Source: Gigaspora margarita
Lineage: Eukaryota; Glomeromycota; Glomeromycetes; Diversisporales; Gigasporaceae
Assembly: GCA_009809945.1 (NCBI GenBank)
Contig: WTPW01001080.1
Span: 155,854 to 219,853, forward strand
Direction of reading: 5' to 3'
DNA length: 64,000 nt
The position numbers and the translations under genes are program-made. The notes under the pieces were generated by a model. It did not search any database and was not told the DNA's origin. It saw nothing but the letters and a program-made list of their open reading frames with translations. Shown one piece after another: positions 1 through 11,639 of this stretch; the stretch's first letter is position 1; each line of letters begins with the position of its first letter.

Positions 1-1282
1 AAAAAAACCCGGATTTGTTGTGTCCAAATTTTTTTAAAAAAGGTAGCTTATAAAAAAACACATATGGTTTGTTGTTCATTTTTTTTACCAAAAGTTTTAA
101 ATAAAAAAAAATCATTAAAGAGTTTCAAACTTTTTTTTAATTCTGAATTCTAGAAAAAAAATACAAAAATAATTTTTGTCATTTTTTTCCAATGGACCAA
201 TGGAAAAAAAAATCAATGGATTATAGTATTGGTCCATTTAGGTCCATTGGCAAATTTATTTTTAATGGACATAGTCCATTGCCTTTTTTTGTGTCAGGTG
301 TTAATAAAAAAAAATCAGCTAATTTCTGGAAGCCTTTTTTTAAATATTTTTTGTTAAAAAAAAAAAAATAGTTTTATAAGCAAAATTTTTTTTTATTATA
401 TATATCTGAAAAAAAATTGTACACGGACATTGTCCCTTTTTTTTTACAGGGATACAGACAAAAAAAGATGGGACGTCTGGGACATGTTTTTTTTAATGTC
501 CCAGCATGATAAAAAAAGTGGACAATGTCCCACTAATTTTTTTTTTTGTTCCTACTATATCAAAAAAATGTCCACCAGGTAAAACCAATCAAATTGCGGA
601 ATTATACAGATTCTTGGTTTGGGTTATGTGAAGGATACAATTTTTTTATTGGCTGATAATTAGAAAAAAATCCAGTACAAAAAAAATTCTGTTTTTTTAT
701 GTCCTGGACTGTCTAAAAAAAGTGTTCCATGACAACAACGCCTTTTTTTACACACTAGTATATAAAAAAAAATTCTCTTTTATAATATAATTATTTTTTT
801 TTAAACATTATAGGTAAAAAAAAAGGATTGGGAGTATAAAAAATTTTTTTTGCATGCTCAAAGGGGCAAAAAAAATTTGTAACAGTAATACAAACTTTTT
901 TTAGGCAACTACCAATTAAAAAAAACAAAATTTGATTATTTTAAATTTTTTTTATATAAATTCCAAACAAAAAAAAAAAGAAAAAAAAGTGAAAATATTT
1001 TTTTACTAATATTTAAATCAAAAAAAATCCACTACTTAAAAATGTTAAAGATGAAATTTTATATATAATAAATATCTGTTTATAGCTATATCTTCTAAAT
1101 TTTTTTTTCTAATCTCTAACTTAAAAAAATTCATACTTTTTTATTTACAATTTTTTTTTGCTTTTTTTGGATTAAAAAAATAGTATTGGTCTTCTCATTT
1201 ATTTTTTTAGAGAAATTGAATAGAAAAAAAATAGTATATAGTAAAGTACTAATTTTTTTCTATTAACTAGCAATTAAAAAAA
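1..1282. repeat. 51-bp phased grid of T7-N16-A7 brackets
   Basis: Runs of at least seven A begin on the grid 1+51k (1, 52, 103, 154, 205 ... 1276) and runs of at least seven T on 29+51k (29, 80, 131 ... 1253). There is no drift over 25 periods; longer runs only reflect neighbouring A or T. Each T7 is followed 16 bases later by an A7, and a 21-base spacer separates units. Three units are absent, each as a complete T+A pair (expected at 233/256, 590/613 and 1049/1072). The N16 cores and the spacers are not alike from unit to unit. The grid ends after 1282 and, since base 1 is an A7, it may begin left of the window. I know no described element with this design. A synthetic or technical overlay is the leading alternative, because nothing else in this decayed window keeps an indel-free register. 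Confidence 0.9.
322..334. repeat. possible Harbinger-type element end lying under the grid
   Basis: The string aatttctggaagcc matches the terminal sequence of the TTA-flanked element at 56131-57035, whose right end reads aatttctggaagcccc followed by tta. Here the expected cc and flank are replaced by the T7 of the 51-bp grid at 335-341. This suggests that ordinary transposon sequence underlies the grid. The partner end was not found in the window. Confidence 0.4.
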
Positions 1283-1999
1283 TATATATACTATTTGAAT
1301 ATCTTGACAACATATTTATAAAAAAAAATTATATAATTTATTGATTTAATTTTTCTAAAAAAATCTTCAAATTTATTCAATTTTTAAATTTTAAAAAATT
1401 AAAAAATTAAAAATTTGCTTATTTTTAAAGTTTGACCAAGTAAAATTAGGTATCTTTTTGTGCTACTACGCAAGTGCTTTTGTGTAGCTATCAAGAAAAA
1501 GTTTGCAAAATTTTAAATGAAGTTATTATGTACAAAAAAAAGTTATAACAAAAAATAAAACACTAATTTAACCTAGTTTACTACATAATTTATATAGTAA
1601 AAATAATACCTATTTTAGGTTAAAACACTTCAAAAATCTATAAATTTTTAAATTTTAAAAATTTTAATAATGTATAAACACAAAAAATAATTCTTTAAAT
1701 ATGAATTTTAATATGATATTAATTAAAATTTTATTAATTATAAATTTTACTAACTTAATATATAAGCATATATTATATTAAAAACTAGTATATTTTTTTC
1801 TTATTTACTAGTTTTTAACCTAAAAAATATCTTAATAAAACTTTTTTAAAATTTATAAAAATTTTATATTATATATAAAATGTTATTAAGAATATAAATC
1901 AATTATAATTTGCATAATAAAAAAAATAATAATAAATTAATAAATAAATAAATTTATTATTATATAATAATCTAAAAAATTTTTTTTTTCCGTTTTATA
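1283..1999. other. AT-rich stretch without recognisable features
   Basis: Only A/T runs and short ORF-free sequence are seen. The 51-bp register is lost here: the A-runs near 1320 and 1358 are off grid. Confidence 0.6.
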
Positions 2000-2830
2000 A
2001 CTGAGACCAGGCTCTTTATTCTTTATTAGTTAATATTATTAGTACATGCAGGGAAGATAATATATATTTGTTAACTAAGAGAATGAAAAAACTTGGGCTT
2101 CACTATTGCCTCCCGCTACTTTAGATCTTTACTCGTGGCCTAAAGTTAGCTATTAGGTTATTTCACAACAACTGACAAACTTCGAAATAAAAATTTTAAC
2201 ATAAAACCCTAGCCAACAATGGCCCAGGTCCCATTATGTTAAACGAAAAAAAAGTAGTCTAAGTGATCCGACTACTAAACCTAAAATATTCGAGAACTTT
2301 CTAGAGTGTTTCTCCTAAAACCTTAACCGACAGTCCACGTGATTTGTTTCCAAGCTACTCATGATGATCAAATCCAACTTCATGGGTGCCTTCCCAATTT
2401 GGACAGAATAAACACTGCCGATCTTTTGGAGGGGGTACGACAAAATGCCCATTTTTTTGAAAATTCTTCGTAAAAAAAAAAAAACAAGCGGCACCAGTTC
2501 TTCACTTGTAATAGAAAAAGGAGTGTTGTTCTTCCCGTGTAAGTTCAATATCCAACAGGGAACCACCGGAGTCTTCTTAGTTTTGGTAAGTGATAAACTC
2601 TGAGCTTGTCGGCAGGTAGTTTATGAACTTTACCTCTAAACGACAAGTGTCGGTGGTATGGTGAGTGATAAACTCTGGGGCTACTAGCAAGATACTCAAT
2701 TAACTGTATTCCTAAATAATAGCTGCCAACTGCATGTGTCTTCCAGTTTTTCTTCTGTTTTCTTTGTAACTTCACTTTGGAATTTTAGCGATTTTGTTAG
2801 TACAAGTAATCGGTGGATAGAGTTGCAGAA
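2000..2830 (-). pseudogene. GC-richer island with an unidentified coding-like remnant
   Basis: This block is clearly richer in G+C than its flanks. On the minus strand it has two adjoining short open frames (about 2775-2545 and 2566-2315) with mixed amino-acid composition rather than the Phe/Tyr/Asn bias of junk frames here. The first includes SYYLGIQLIEYL and a twice-occurring VYH-P-R segment (DNA gtttatcactcacc near 2675 and gtttatcacttacc near 2590). No family was recognised. It may be an old insertion or a gene relic. There is no credible start codon context, intron or domain. Confidence 0.3.
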
Positions 2831-3225
2831 GATCCTATAATCTAAAAAATTGATGATAGAAAATATTTAATATAAATATAAAAAATTAATATTTATAACT
2901 TAATATTATAATTTACTGTTTTTTCAAAAGATAAATTTAAAAAAAATTTAATAAAATAAATTATTATATATAAAAATTTTTTACTTTCTATATTAATATA
3001 GTTGAGCCAGAATAAACGAGAAGACCTATACAAATAAATAAATCTACTTAGAGAGACATGCTTTTGACAAGAGCATGCCCTTTTGTACCTTGGGCATGCC
3101 TCTATAAAGATTATGATTAGCTAATTTATATAGATCAATTAATCAATAAATTAATATACTAAACTGTATTCTTACTATTTTTTTTGAACCTTTAGAAAAA
3201 ATATTTTGCTTTATTCTACTATTTA
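2831..3225. other. AT-rich spacer with a GCATGC hairpin
   Basis: No gene is seen. At about 3053-3112 three GCATGC-type motifs form a short hairpin (agagcatgccc paired with gggcatgcctct) within otherwise featureless AT sequence. Confidence 0.4.
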
Positions 3226-3602
3226 TTAAGGGTAGGGTAAACGTAGATCAATTTTCATATGATTTACGTAGTACTACAAAATTTTATATAGAAATCAAAC
3301 ATATGCTTCTAATAAAACTTTTTAGAATTATAGTCAATATTCTCCAAAATTATGTGGTATATAATTTGATGTTTCATATTTGTTATAGTAAAATTTAAAA
3401 CCTATATCATTTAAAAAAATCTATCTTTGTATATTGATAAAAAAAACTTAGGTAGATCCAAATTTACTTAGGTAGCACAAAAATTGCTAATTCTGATTGG
3501 TCAGATCTACATTGTTTACAATTCTGATTGGTTGATTATCTGATTTTATATAATTACAACGTGATCACTATTAAAAATGATCTACGTTCACCCTACCCTT
3601 AA
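3226..3602. mobile_element. fold-back MITE with 25-bp terminal inverted repeats
   Basis: The left end (3226-3250) starts ttaagggtagggtaaacg and the right end (3578-3602) is its near-perfect reverse complement, ending cgttcaccctacccttaa. TTAA occurs at both ends, so it may be a duplicated TTAA target (piggyBac-like) or part of the inverted repeat. The 377-bp interior has no coding capacity. It contains two copies of the string attctgattgg near 3490 and 3522. Confidence 0.7.
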
Positions 3603-4990
3603 GAAATACTATTTTGTTTATATAGATTTAGCTTTTATAATTTTAAATTAACTATAATAGTCAACTGATTTGTTACACTATTTATAACTAAGTTTTTGTT
3701 ATATATAAATTTATAAAAAAAATATATAAAATTACTATAAGCTTTGAATCTATGATGTTTCTGCTCCTATATATTAACTTAAAATTAAATTTTTTGGGAT
3801 ATAAAACAAGAGAAGAAGAAAAAAATTGAGCTTAAAAATCGAATTAAAATTTTATCAATTTTGTATAAAATAAAAATATAACTTTATTAAAAACAAGTAT
3901 TTTTTAATTCTAAACAACTATACTTAGGTGACAAAAATAGGTTACCTTGACAAGCTTGCTTAAGAACCCAAAGTAAATTACCTAATAAGAAAAAAAAAGG
4001 TTTATATTGAAATATGATAAATTTTAACTTTAGTATATAGATAACCCATTTTTCTTACAAGGCAATCTATTTCCATTATCTAAATAAAGTTATTCAGATT
4101 ATGTTTTTATATATACTTTTTATTTTAAAATCAGAAAATACTATAGATTTCCAAAAATAAACTACTTTTTTTTAAACAATTTTGAACTCAAAAAATTGTG
4201 AATAGCTTATTTTTGGAATAACTTAATGTACAAGTAGCTTATTTTTGAATTATAAAACTGGAATTATGTATTTTTTGTTTGTTGGGTTTATAAACCCAAA
4301 GCAAACCCAATTTAATTTTTTATATATTGATAGCTAGTATGTATAGCTTTTTTTTTAAATTAAATTATTATTATTATTTTTTTAAAATTATTGAAATTGT
4401 TATTATTTTTTTAACTTATCTGTCATATATCCATATCATATTTATTTTTAATTATTGGGTTTTTCATTTTTTTTATTGTTTTTATTTTATTTTTGTTTTT
4501 TATTTTATTTTTTTTAAACTACTAGTTTTTTTTTATTTATTTTTATTTTTATTTTTTTTTATTAAAATTTTCACTTTTATTTATTTTTTTATTTATTATT
4601 ATTTTTTTTTGTTTTTGTTTTTAATTAAATATATTTTTTAATTTATTGTTATTTATTTATTTATGTTAACTATCTTTTTTTTTACTTTTTTTTAAGAAAA
4701 TTGCTAATATTAACTGGAAATTTCCTATTATACAAATCTGTATACTGACCAATAAAAATGCATAATTGAATTTAGATATATTTATTGATGAGTGCATTTT
4801 TAAGTTTTAGAGTTTATATTAAAACAAGTATAAGTGAAATTTAGAAAATTAAATAGAAATCTATATTTTATTTTATTATGATTCATAGCATTTATTAAAA
4901 ATTTATAAATAATAAAATTGTTGTTTAATATTTTAAAATGTTATTATACAATGAATATAATTGGTTTAACAAAAATCGTTTTATATAATG
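3603..4990. other. AT desert including a T-rich low-complexity tract
   Basis: No gene is seen. About 4300-4700 is nearly pure T with A, in poly(T) and TTTAT blocks; the 104-residue frame across it is only Phe/Tyr/Ile and is composition noise. 3603-4300 and 4701-4990 show nothing further. Confidence 0.6.
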
Positions 4991-5368
4991 GAATTCACCT
5001 AAAGCTATCACCTTTTAATTATAAAAATCTTTAAATTGTTATAACTCTTTAAAAACAAAAGATATTTAAAAAATTTTTTTGATAATTTAATAGCTTATTG
5101 TTTAAATTATTAAACTATCAATAAAATTTTTAAATATCTTTTATTTTTAAACTATTATATTAATTTAAATTTATATATGTTTCAAAAATTTTGGCATTTA
5201 TATATAAAAAAACATAACAAAATTTGAATTTATTAACAAAAATTTAAATGTTATTAATTAATTTTAAAATTGTATTAAGTTTTTCTGCATTTTTATTGGA
5301 TAATTAGGTTACACTACAGCTAAAAAATTAGCGCCTGTATATAAAATATGTTGGCTTTAGGTGAATTC
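4991..5368. mobile_element. short fold-back element
   Basis: gaattcacctaaagc at 4991-5005 is the inverted complement of gctttaggtgaattc at 5354-5368. A second inner stem (about 5056-5145) is built on agatatttaaaaaattt and its complement. The length is 378 bp and there is no ORF. A target duplication could not be settled because the flanks are low-complexity. Confidence 0.6.
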
Positions 5369-5387
5369 AACTGTAGTAAATAACTAC

Positions 5388-5460
5388 TCTAAACCTAATA
5401 GAACCTCTAATCTAACCCTAAATTAATCTAATCCTAACCCTAACTCTAAATCTAACTAAC
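5388..5460. repeat. degenerate telomere-like CCTAA repeats
   Basis: The plus strand reads as scattered variants of CCTAA/CCCTAA (cctaatcctaaccctaac and similar), as in decayed interstitial TTAGGG-type repeats. A second weaker tract lies at about 36915-37010. Confidence 0.45.
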
Positions 5461-5985
5461 TACATCACGAAATTTTTTAACCCAATAAACATCAATATAT
5501 AATAAAAAAATAATATATATCGATTAAGATATAATGATATAAATCAATAGTGCAGTTGTAAAACAATAGGTATCAATAATCAATAAATATCGATTAATGG
5601 ATATAAATTGTTATATATCTGCAATTGATTATTATCAAATTGATTCAAGTTGATACATAACGATTAATTATTACCAATCATTTAAAATTTGAACTTAGCA
5701 AATTTTTAGATTTACATTTTTTATCATTACATTTGTAACATATTATCAGATAATCTACATTTACTTTATCTCCCGCTTTAACTTACTTTAATTTAATACT
5801 TTAATTATTTAATATTACACATCGATATATCAATCAATAAATATAATACTATTTTTTGAGCTCATGATTTAAATATACAGTATACGCTTTAAATATTAGA
5901 ATATAAAAATGTTTACTAAATATTCATTTGTTTTACCAAATCTTGGAACTATATATATAGTTCTATCTATGCTTTTTATAGATAT
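5461..5985. other. AT-rich spacer with degenerate atcgattaa/atcaata motifs
   Basis: No gene is seen. Short words such as tatcgattaa and atcaataa recur irregularly. Confidence 0.5.
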
Positions 5986-6662
5986 TGTTATATTAGTATA
6001 AATATTAAGAATAGTAAAAATTTTATTGAACCAATCAAATCTGTAGTATTAACTTTAGTAGAAAAACTTTCTTCCATTCTTAAAAAGAAGCTCTTTTCAC
6101 TATAATCTCTATAATAATAAGATATCATAGTATGTTATCATAGTACGTTATATTAGTACGTTATCTTAGTACGTTATCTTAGTACGATATCTTAGTACGT
6201 TATCTTAGTACGTTACCTTAGTACGTTATGTTAGTACGTTATATTAGAACGTTATCTTAGTACGTTATTATGAAAATACCAAGTTTCTACAGATATATAA
6301 ACTCTGCTTTTTCCTCCAAGGCAGAGTAGGTTCTGTTCTTTAATTCTTTTCCTTTATTGTATTTAAAAATCTTATATTTAATAAACTGATATTATCCTAT
6401 AAAATATAAAGCCATCGTCTTTATATACTTTGATCCTTTATCTATCGTATAAAGGACCTTTATTTCTTTTGAATTATTAAATTGTTTGGTTGAATTATTA
6501 TTCTCTTTTATTCTTTGTTGACATAATTTTTTTCTTTAGTATTCTTTAAACTTGAATCTATCTTTTTTTATTAGAAACTTCTTTGATATTATACACATTT
6601 CTTACCCTCTTACATGTTAAGTCAAGTGATATAGTTTCTTGCCTAAAAGTTACTATATTACA
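5986..6662 (+). repeat. 5' LTR of the Gypsy element
   Basis: It begins tgttatattag and ends tatattaca (TG...CA). It carries a tandem array of a 13-bp unit (agtacgttatctt and variants) at about 6120-6265, then agatatataaac near 6292, which looks like a TATA box, and a T/C-rich 3' portion. A primer-binding site would start just after it (gttttggcgatgacgac, from 6663); I could not assign a tRNA. Confidence 0.92.
6120..6265 (+). repeat. 13-bp tandem array inside the LTR
   Basis: About eleven copies of agtacgttatctt with variants lie upstream of the putative TATA box. The 3' LTR has the same array (15456-15605) with one more unit. The position suggests a promoter-proximal repeat, but the function is inference. 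Confidence 0.8.
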
Positions 6663-7245
6663 GTTTTGGCGATGACGACAGGACCTATAACTCTTTGTGT
6701 CTGTAATTTCCAATTTATTGTAATTTTTAATTTTTATATCAGTTTAGTTGTTGGATTAAATTATTTTTGAGTTAAAACTTGAATTATACTTTCTTATTTA
6801 TATAGTTGCAACTCTTTCTTCTAAGTTTCTTTATTTTCTTTCTTTCTTTTAAGTTTCTTTATTTCTTTCTTTCTTCTTTTCTTCTCTTTTCTTATTTTCT
6901 TCTTTATTTCTTTTAGCTAGCTATACTAAACCGTTTTTAAAATTATCTTTACCTTTCTTATTATCATAACACAAAGCTTCTTTTGAATTATATAAAAATC
7001 ATTTTAAGTTACATGAAGCTTAAAATACTCGTACTAGTTAGAATTATATAGATCTTTAACTTTTGAGTAACATTACACGAAACAAAATTTTATAGTATAG
7101 GAGTTCTATTTTATATTATATACTACACTCTAACTAGTTTCTTAATATATTGATTAAATATTAGCCTATTATTATTTATTATTTATTATCCAAATTCTTT
7201 AATTTCTTTTTATTTTCTTTCGTATATCAACCTCTTATTTGCTAT

Positions 7246-10200
7246 ATGCAACCCTTTTCGCAAAAATACTTTGATTTCGCTTGGTATTTTCTCAATCATA
7301 TTCCTACTAACAAGGAATATAACAATTTAATTGAAACTCTTAAAACTGCTATTGACCAACTCCAATTCGGATCTCCTCTAAACTCTAAACAAATCGATAT
7401 TTTATTTAAATATTCAAAATTTTTTGACTTCTCTTGGGGAAACGGCAAATCATACCCTACATCTGAGGACCTTTGGGATAACGGACATATTATTGATCAA
7501 GGATTCCAACCACCCTCTTATCAATCTATTGATTATTTAGAATTTCCTACTCCAGATAATCCACAAGGTGTTCCATATCCAACTACCGCTAAACTGCAAA
7601 ATAAACCTTTACCTCGACGTACTTACACCCCATATCAGTGCGCCAATTTAAAACTGTACGAAGAGGAATTGCATAATAATATTAAATCAACTGATGGCGT
7701 AAATGATCTATTTAAATACTGCCAACTCCACAGTTTCTCTACCTACTTCGATTAAATCCCTTTATGAATATTGACCAATACAAGCAACAAATAGCTAATC
7801 ATAATTTCCTACACGAAACAAATTGATCAATAAGTAGAAGGAGATATCGTGAACGACCTGATCCTAGCTGTCCTGCTTGTCATTCTACCGACGAATTCTT
7901 TATCACTGACAAATTTTATAGATTTTGGAATTGGTTTCATCCTACTTATAAGGCTGAAAACCTTTCTGCTAATACTGTTGATTACTTTAATAGCGCATTT
8001 CGACTACGAATAACTGAAGATTTAACACCCCATATTCATCGATTAATAACTACTATCTGTTATCAAAACAACCAACCTCACAAGAATTTGATTTAATTGT
8101 TCCAGAAGTAATTGAAAAGTGGCAACAAACTTGTGGATTCCTTGAATCTTCTACACCAACAGAAATAGATAATTCAGATAATTCAGAAAATTCTAACAGA
8201 GCTATTAATCTTGAAAACCACTCTGAAAAAAACTCTGAAGCAGACTCTGAAGAAAACTTTACATCCTTCCATCCTTCTGATCTATCTGAAAATACTATAA
8301 ATAGACAAATTGAACAAAACCATTGTCAAATAAAACAAAGTTTATATAATACTCGACAAATCCTTGGGCAAATAAAGGAAATCATTAAAAATAGTGACGC
8401 TATTCTTTCCATAACAGACTCCAGCTCATCCACTTCCAATAATAATAATAATTATCAATCTATTTCTGAACATTTAACTGATACCGATAATATTCAATCT
8501 TCTAATATTAATTATTCAACTATCGATAAACCACAAATTACTAATTACTTTGACGATAATATTTTCTCTGGTCTTGTTAATCAATTAGGAAATTTAACAA
8601 TGTCTCAAAGTGGTAGACCCAACAACAGACGAACTGACCGAAATGACGATCTACTTCATTTTAATGATAATGATAGAATAACTAACCTATATATAAATGA
8701 CAATTCCCAAAAAGGTGCAGAAAATAGACAAGTACCTATTCGACCAACTAATAATGATGGACGCCAACAGGAAGGAGACAATAATGAAGAAGATAATAAT
8801 GAAGAAAATGATAACAATGAAGAAGATGAATTTAAACCTGAAGTCGCTCTAAAAACTATATTAGAAGGATTAAAAGAAATTGTTAAAAATAATACTGAAA
8901 GAACAACTATATCTACTAATTCAAAGGAGTATAAAATGATTGACTTCCCTACTTTCTCTGGCAACCAGGATGAAGATCCAGTTGAATGGGTTGAAGCTTT
9001 TATTCAAGCATGCGTAGGAAATAACATTTCTGAAAACTAATGACTCGCTATAGTTCCTAATTTCTTTAAAGGGAATGCACTACCCTGGTATAATCAAAAC
9101 CGATTTAACTTTACCTATTGGAACAGTAATACCAATGAAAACCACTTCTTTGTTCATATTTTCTCTAAAAAGTTTAGAGATCCATTTAAAGTATCACAAT
9201 AGCATTATACTTTGAGGAGTAAAAAACAGAAACCAGAAGAGACAGTAGATGCTTATAACTCTGCTCTTGAAGAGTTATGGCGTAGAGTTAATCCAGAAAA
9301 TCATTATCCTGAAGTAGACAAGATTCGACAATTATTTCAAATATCTGTACAAGCAGAAAACCCAATAACAATTAGTCAAGCAGTAAACAAAGCTAAAGCT
9401 ATTGAAGTAGCTTACTCCAAAGGAAGTTCTTTATCAGCTTATTCACTATTACCTACTACCTACCAACTACAATTCTTTGGAGGATATACTGGTTTGAGCC
9501 AACCCATTATACCTACTCAACCTCAATATAGCCTACGTGATGACTTAATGGAAGCAGTTCAATATGTTACCAGAACTATGCAGAATCATAACCAAAATTG
9601 AAACTCTCAACCTCAACAAAACAATTTATCTCAAAATAATAACAACAATAATTATAGAAATAATAATAATAACTACAGAAATAACAATAAGGGGGCATCC
9701 ATAAATAACGTTATGTACCCCTACATAGTAGCTCTTGACCCCCCCTCTACTATATAAAAAATTTTTTAAAAATCCGTATGTTTATATATAAAATTTTACA
9801 AAAACTTGAATATATAATGACCCAGTGATCCAATCTGGATGATTTTGGTACTATTTGATTCGCTCTATGGAACGAATCCAATGGTATCAAAATCATCTCA
9901 TTTGGACCACTGGATCACATTTTATTAACGAAATACTATTGATTTTATAGTAATTTTATAAGAAAACATAGTAACCAATAGTATTTCGTTAATAAAACGT
10001 GATCCAGTGATTCAAATCAAATGAAATTGGTATCATCGAATCCTCTTCTCGAGACGGTTCGAATGGTACCAAAATCATCCAATTTGGACTACTGAATCAA
10101 GTTTTAGACAAATTTTTAGAAAAAATTTGCATTATGTTGGGGGGACCTCCCCTACATATTGCAAAATCGTTATATTTTGGGGGACCCCCCCCCTCAAGCA

Positions 10201-10617
10201 TAACGTAATTTATGGATGCCCCCTAACAACAATTACAGACCACCTCAACAGAGAAATAACAATTGTTTGAGATGTAATCGTCCTGGTCATTTTGCTGCAA
10301 ACTGTTCTGCCCCATTCTGTACCAACTGTCAACAGATTGAACATGGTACTCGAAATTGCTGTTTGAATCAAAATTGGAGAAATAACAATAACAATAATTA
10401 TAATAACAATCGAAATAACAATCGTAACAACAATAACAATCGAAGAAATAATAACAATTATAATAACAATAATTATAACAATCCTACTCCCAATAACAAT
10501 AATAATCAAAATTATAACTATAATAACAACAATCAAAACCAAAACAATGATAACAATAATTACAATAATAACAATAATAATAATGATAATAACCAACAAA
10601 GACAACATTTAAACTAG
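7246..10617 (+). pseudogene. gag region of the Gypsy element (broken)
   Basis: The 5' part (from about 7246) reads as an aromatic-rich N-terminal domain beginning MQPFSQKYFDFAWYF. The middle (about 8.6-9.6 kb) has an acidic, Asn-rich stretch and then a retrotransposon-gag segment with the usual EWVEAF and AYNSALEELWRR motifs. The 3' part has a CCHC-type zinc knuckle at about 10276-10370 (CLRCNRPGHFAANC followed by CTNC) and a long poly-Asn tail. A Harbinger-type MITE sits inside it at 9691-10223. The copy is broken. Confidence 0.8.
9691..10223. mobile_element. Harbinger-type MITE, copy A, inserted in gag
   Basis: The terminal inverted repeats are gggggcatccataaataacg and its complement, flanked by a 3-bp TAA duplication (9688-9690 and 10224-10226). 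That pattern fits PIF/Harbinger. At 533 bp it is almost the same as copy B at 17596-18127 (532 bp). The interior folds into nested hairpins: an outer module around cagtgatccaatctggatga and an inner stem on aacgaaatactattg. There is no coding capacity. Confidence 0.9.
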
Positions 10618-10689
10618 AGGTAGCATCTCCAGAGGGTGAGCATGCTAAGATCCAAAAACCCTCAACTGATAACAATGAAAATGTTTATT

Positions 10690-11250
10690 CATTCTTAATG
10701 GATGAAATTGATTTATTACTCGACCAAGAAGATAACAAAACTTATAATAATAACAATAATATAGATGATAAATTTTATAATCTATGGACAGATTATAATG
10801 AAACTATAGAAATATTGGGAATGAACTCGAATGAAATTAATTATTATCTCGAAAATAACAATCAGAAAAATCAAGTTAAAGATGCATTATTTACTATCAC
10901 TGAAGTATTGGAAAAAGAAATTAATGTTCTTATTGATACTAGATCAAAAGGATGTGTGATTACCAAATGTTTTCTTGATAAAATGGATCGAAATATTGAT
11001 GAACCAAGTAATGTCTGAGTTGTAGATATTACAGGACATAAATCTGTACCCTTAGGCCGAGTTAAGAATGTTCCTATTTAGCTTGGTACAAAAATTACAT
11101 TAGTTAATATGTTAGTAACAGAATCCAAAGAATATAATGTAGTCCTAGGAAATGAATATTTAGATAAAGTCTATGCCATTATTGACTACTATGGAGAATT
11201 TATGAGTATTGGAATTGCAGATCAAATAGAATATGCTCTAATTTCCTGTA
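10690..11250 (+). pseudogene. retropepsin region of the Gypsy element (broken)
   Basis: After an acidic linker rich in Asn, a segment around 10915-11190 reads as a retroviral-type aspartic protease: INVLID at the active-site strand, followed by VITKCFLDKM and, later, the NVVLGNEY-like strand typical of Gypsy proteases. It lies between the zinc knuckle and the reverse transcriptase, as expected. It is part of a broken element. Confidence 0.65.
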
Positions 11251-11639
11251 AACAATGAATTACGGATCCTGATATCATGTATCCAATTAACTTTAAAGAT
11301 TATTATTCTAACCAAGAATTAGAGTTAGAATTAGAAGAAATAATAATTCTATCGAACCTATATATACTATGATCCAAATTGGAGATACCTTTTCTCAACT
11401 TGATGAACAAATAGTTGCTAATGTAAAAATTGAAAACATTAATAATCCTTTAAGTCCTCCTCCAGATGAAATATTTAAGCTAATACAACCAGAAATCAAA
11501 GAAATAAAAGATAAAAAGAAAGAAGACCAGAAAATTTCTATTCCTATTACTGAAGATAAATCAACCTTTTTTGGACATAATCTCGATAAACAACAAAGGA
11601 AAAATATTATTAGAAAATTCAGATATATTCGCTACAAAA

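Noticed and set aside
1-1282. Reading the 51-bp grid as a CRISPR array or ordinary satellite
   Set aside because: There is no conserved repeat sequence; only the homopolymer positions repeat, and the window is eukaryotic.
4327-4641. 104-residue membrane-like protein
   Set aside because: The frame is pure T-rich composition (Phe/Tyr/Ile/Leu). The same happens at 38790-39218, 39348-39596, 42153-42341 and 58891-59214.
5388-5460. True telomere or chromosome end
   Set aside because: The repeats are few, degenerate and embedded in transposon DNA.
10210-10608. Minus-strand Ile/Val-rich frame
   Set aside because: It is the antisense shadow of the poly-Asn tail of the gag region; the minus frames at 8656-8964 and 14527-14838 are likewise shadows.
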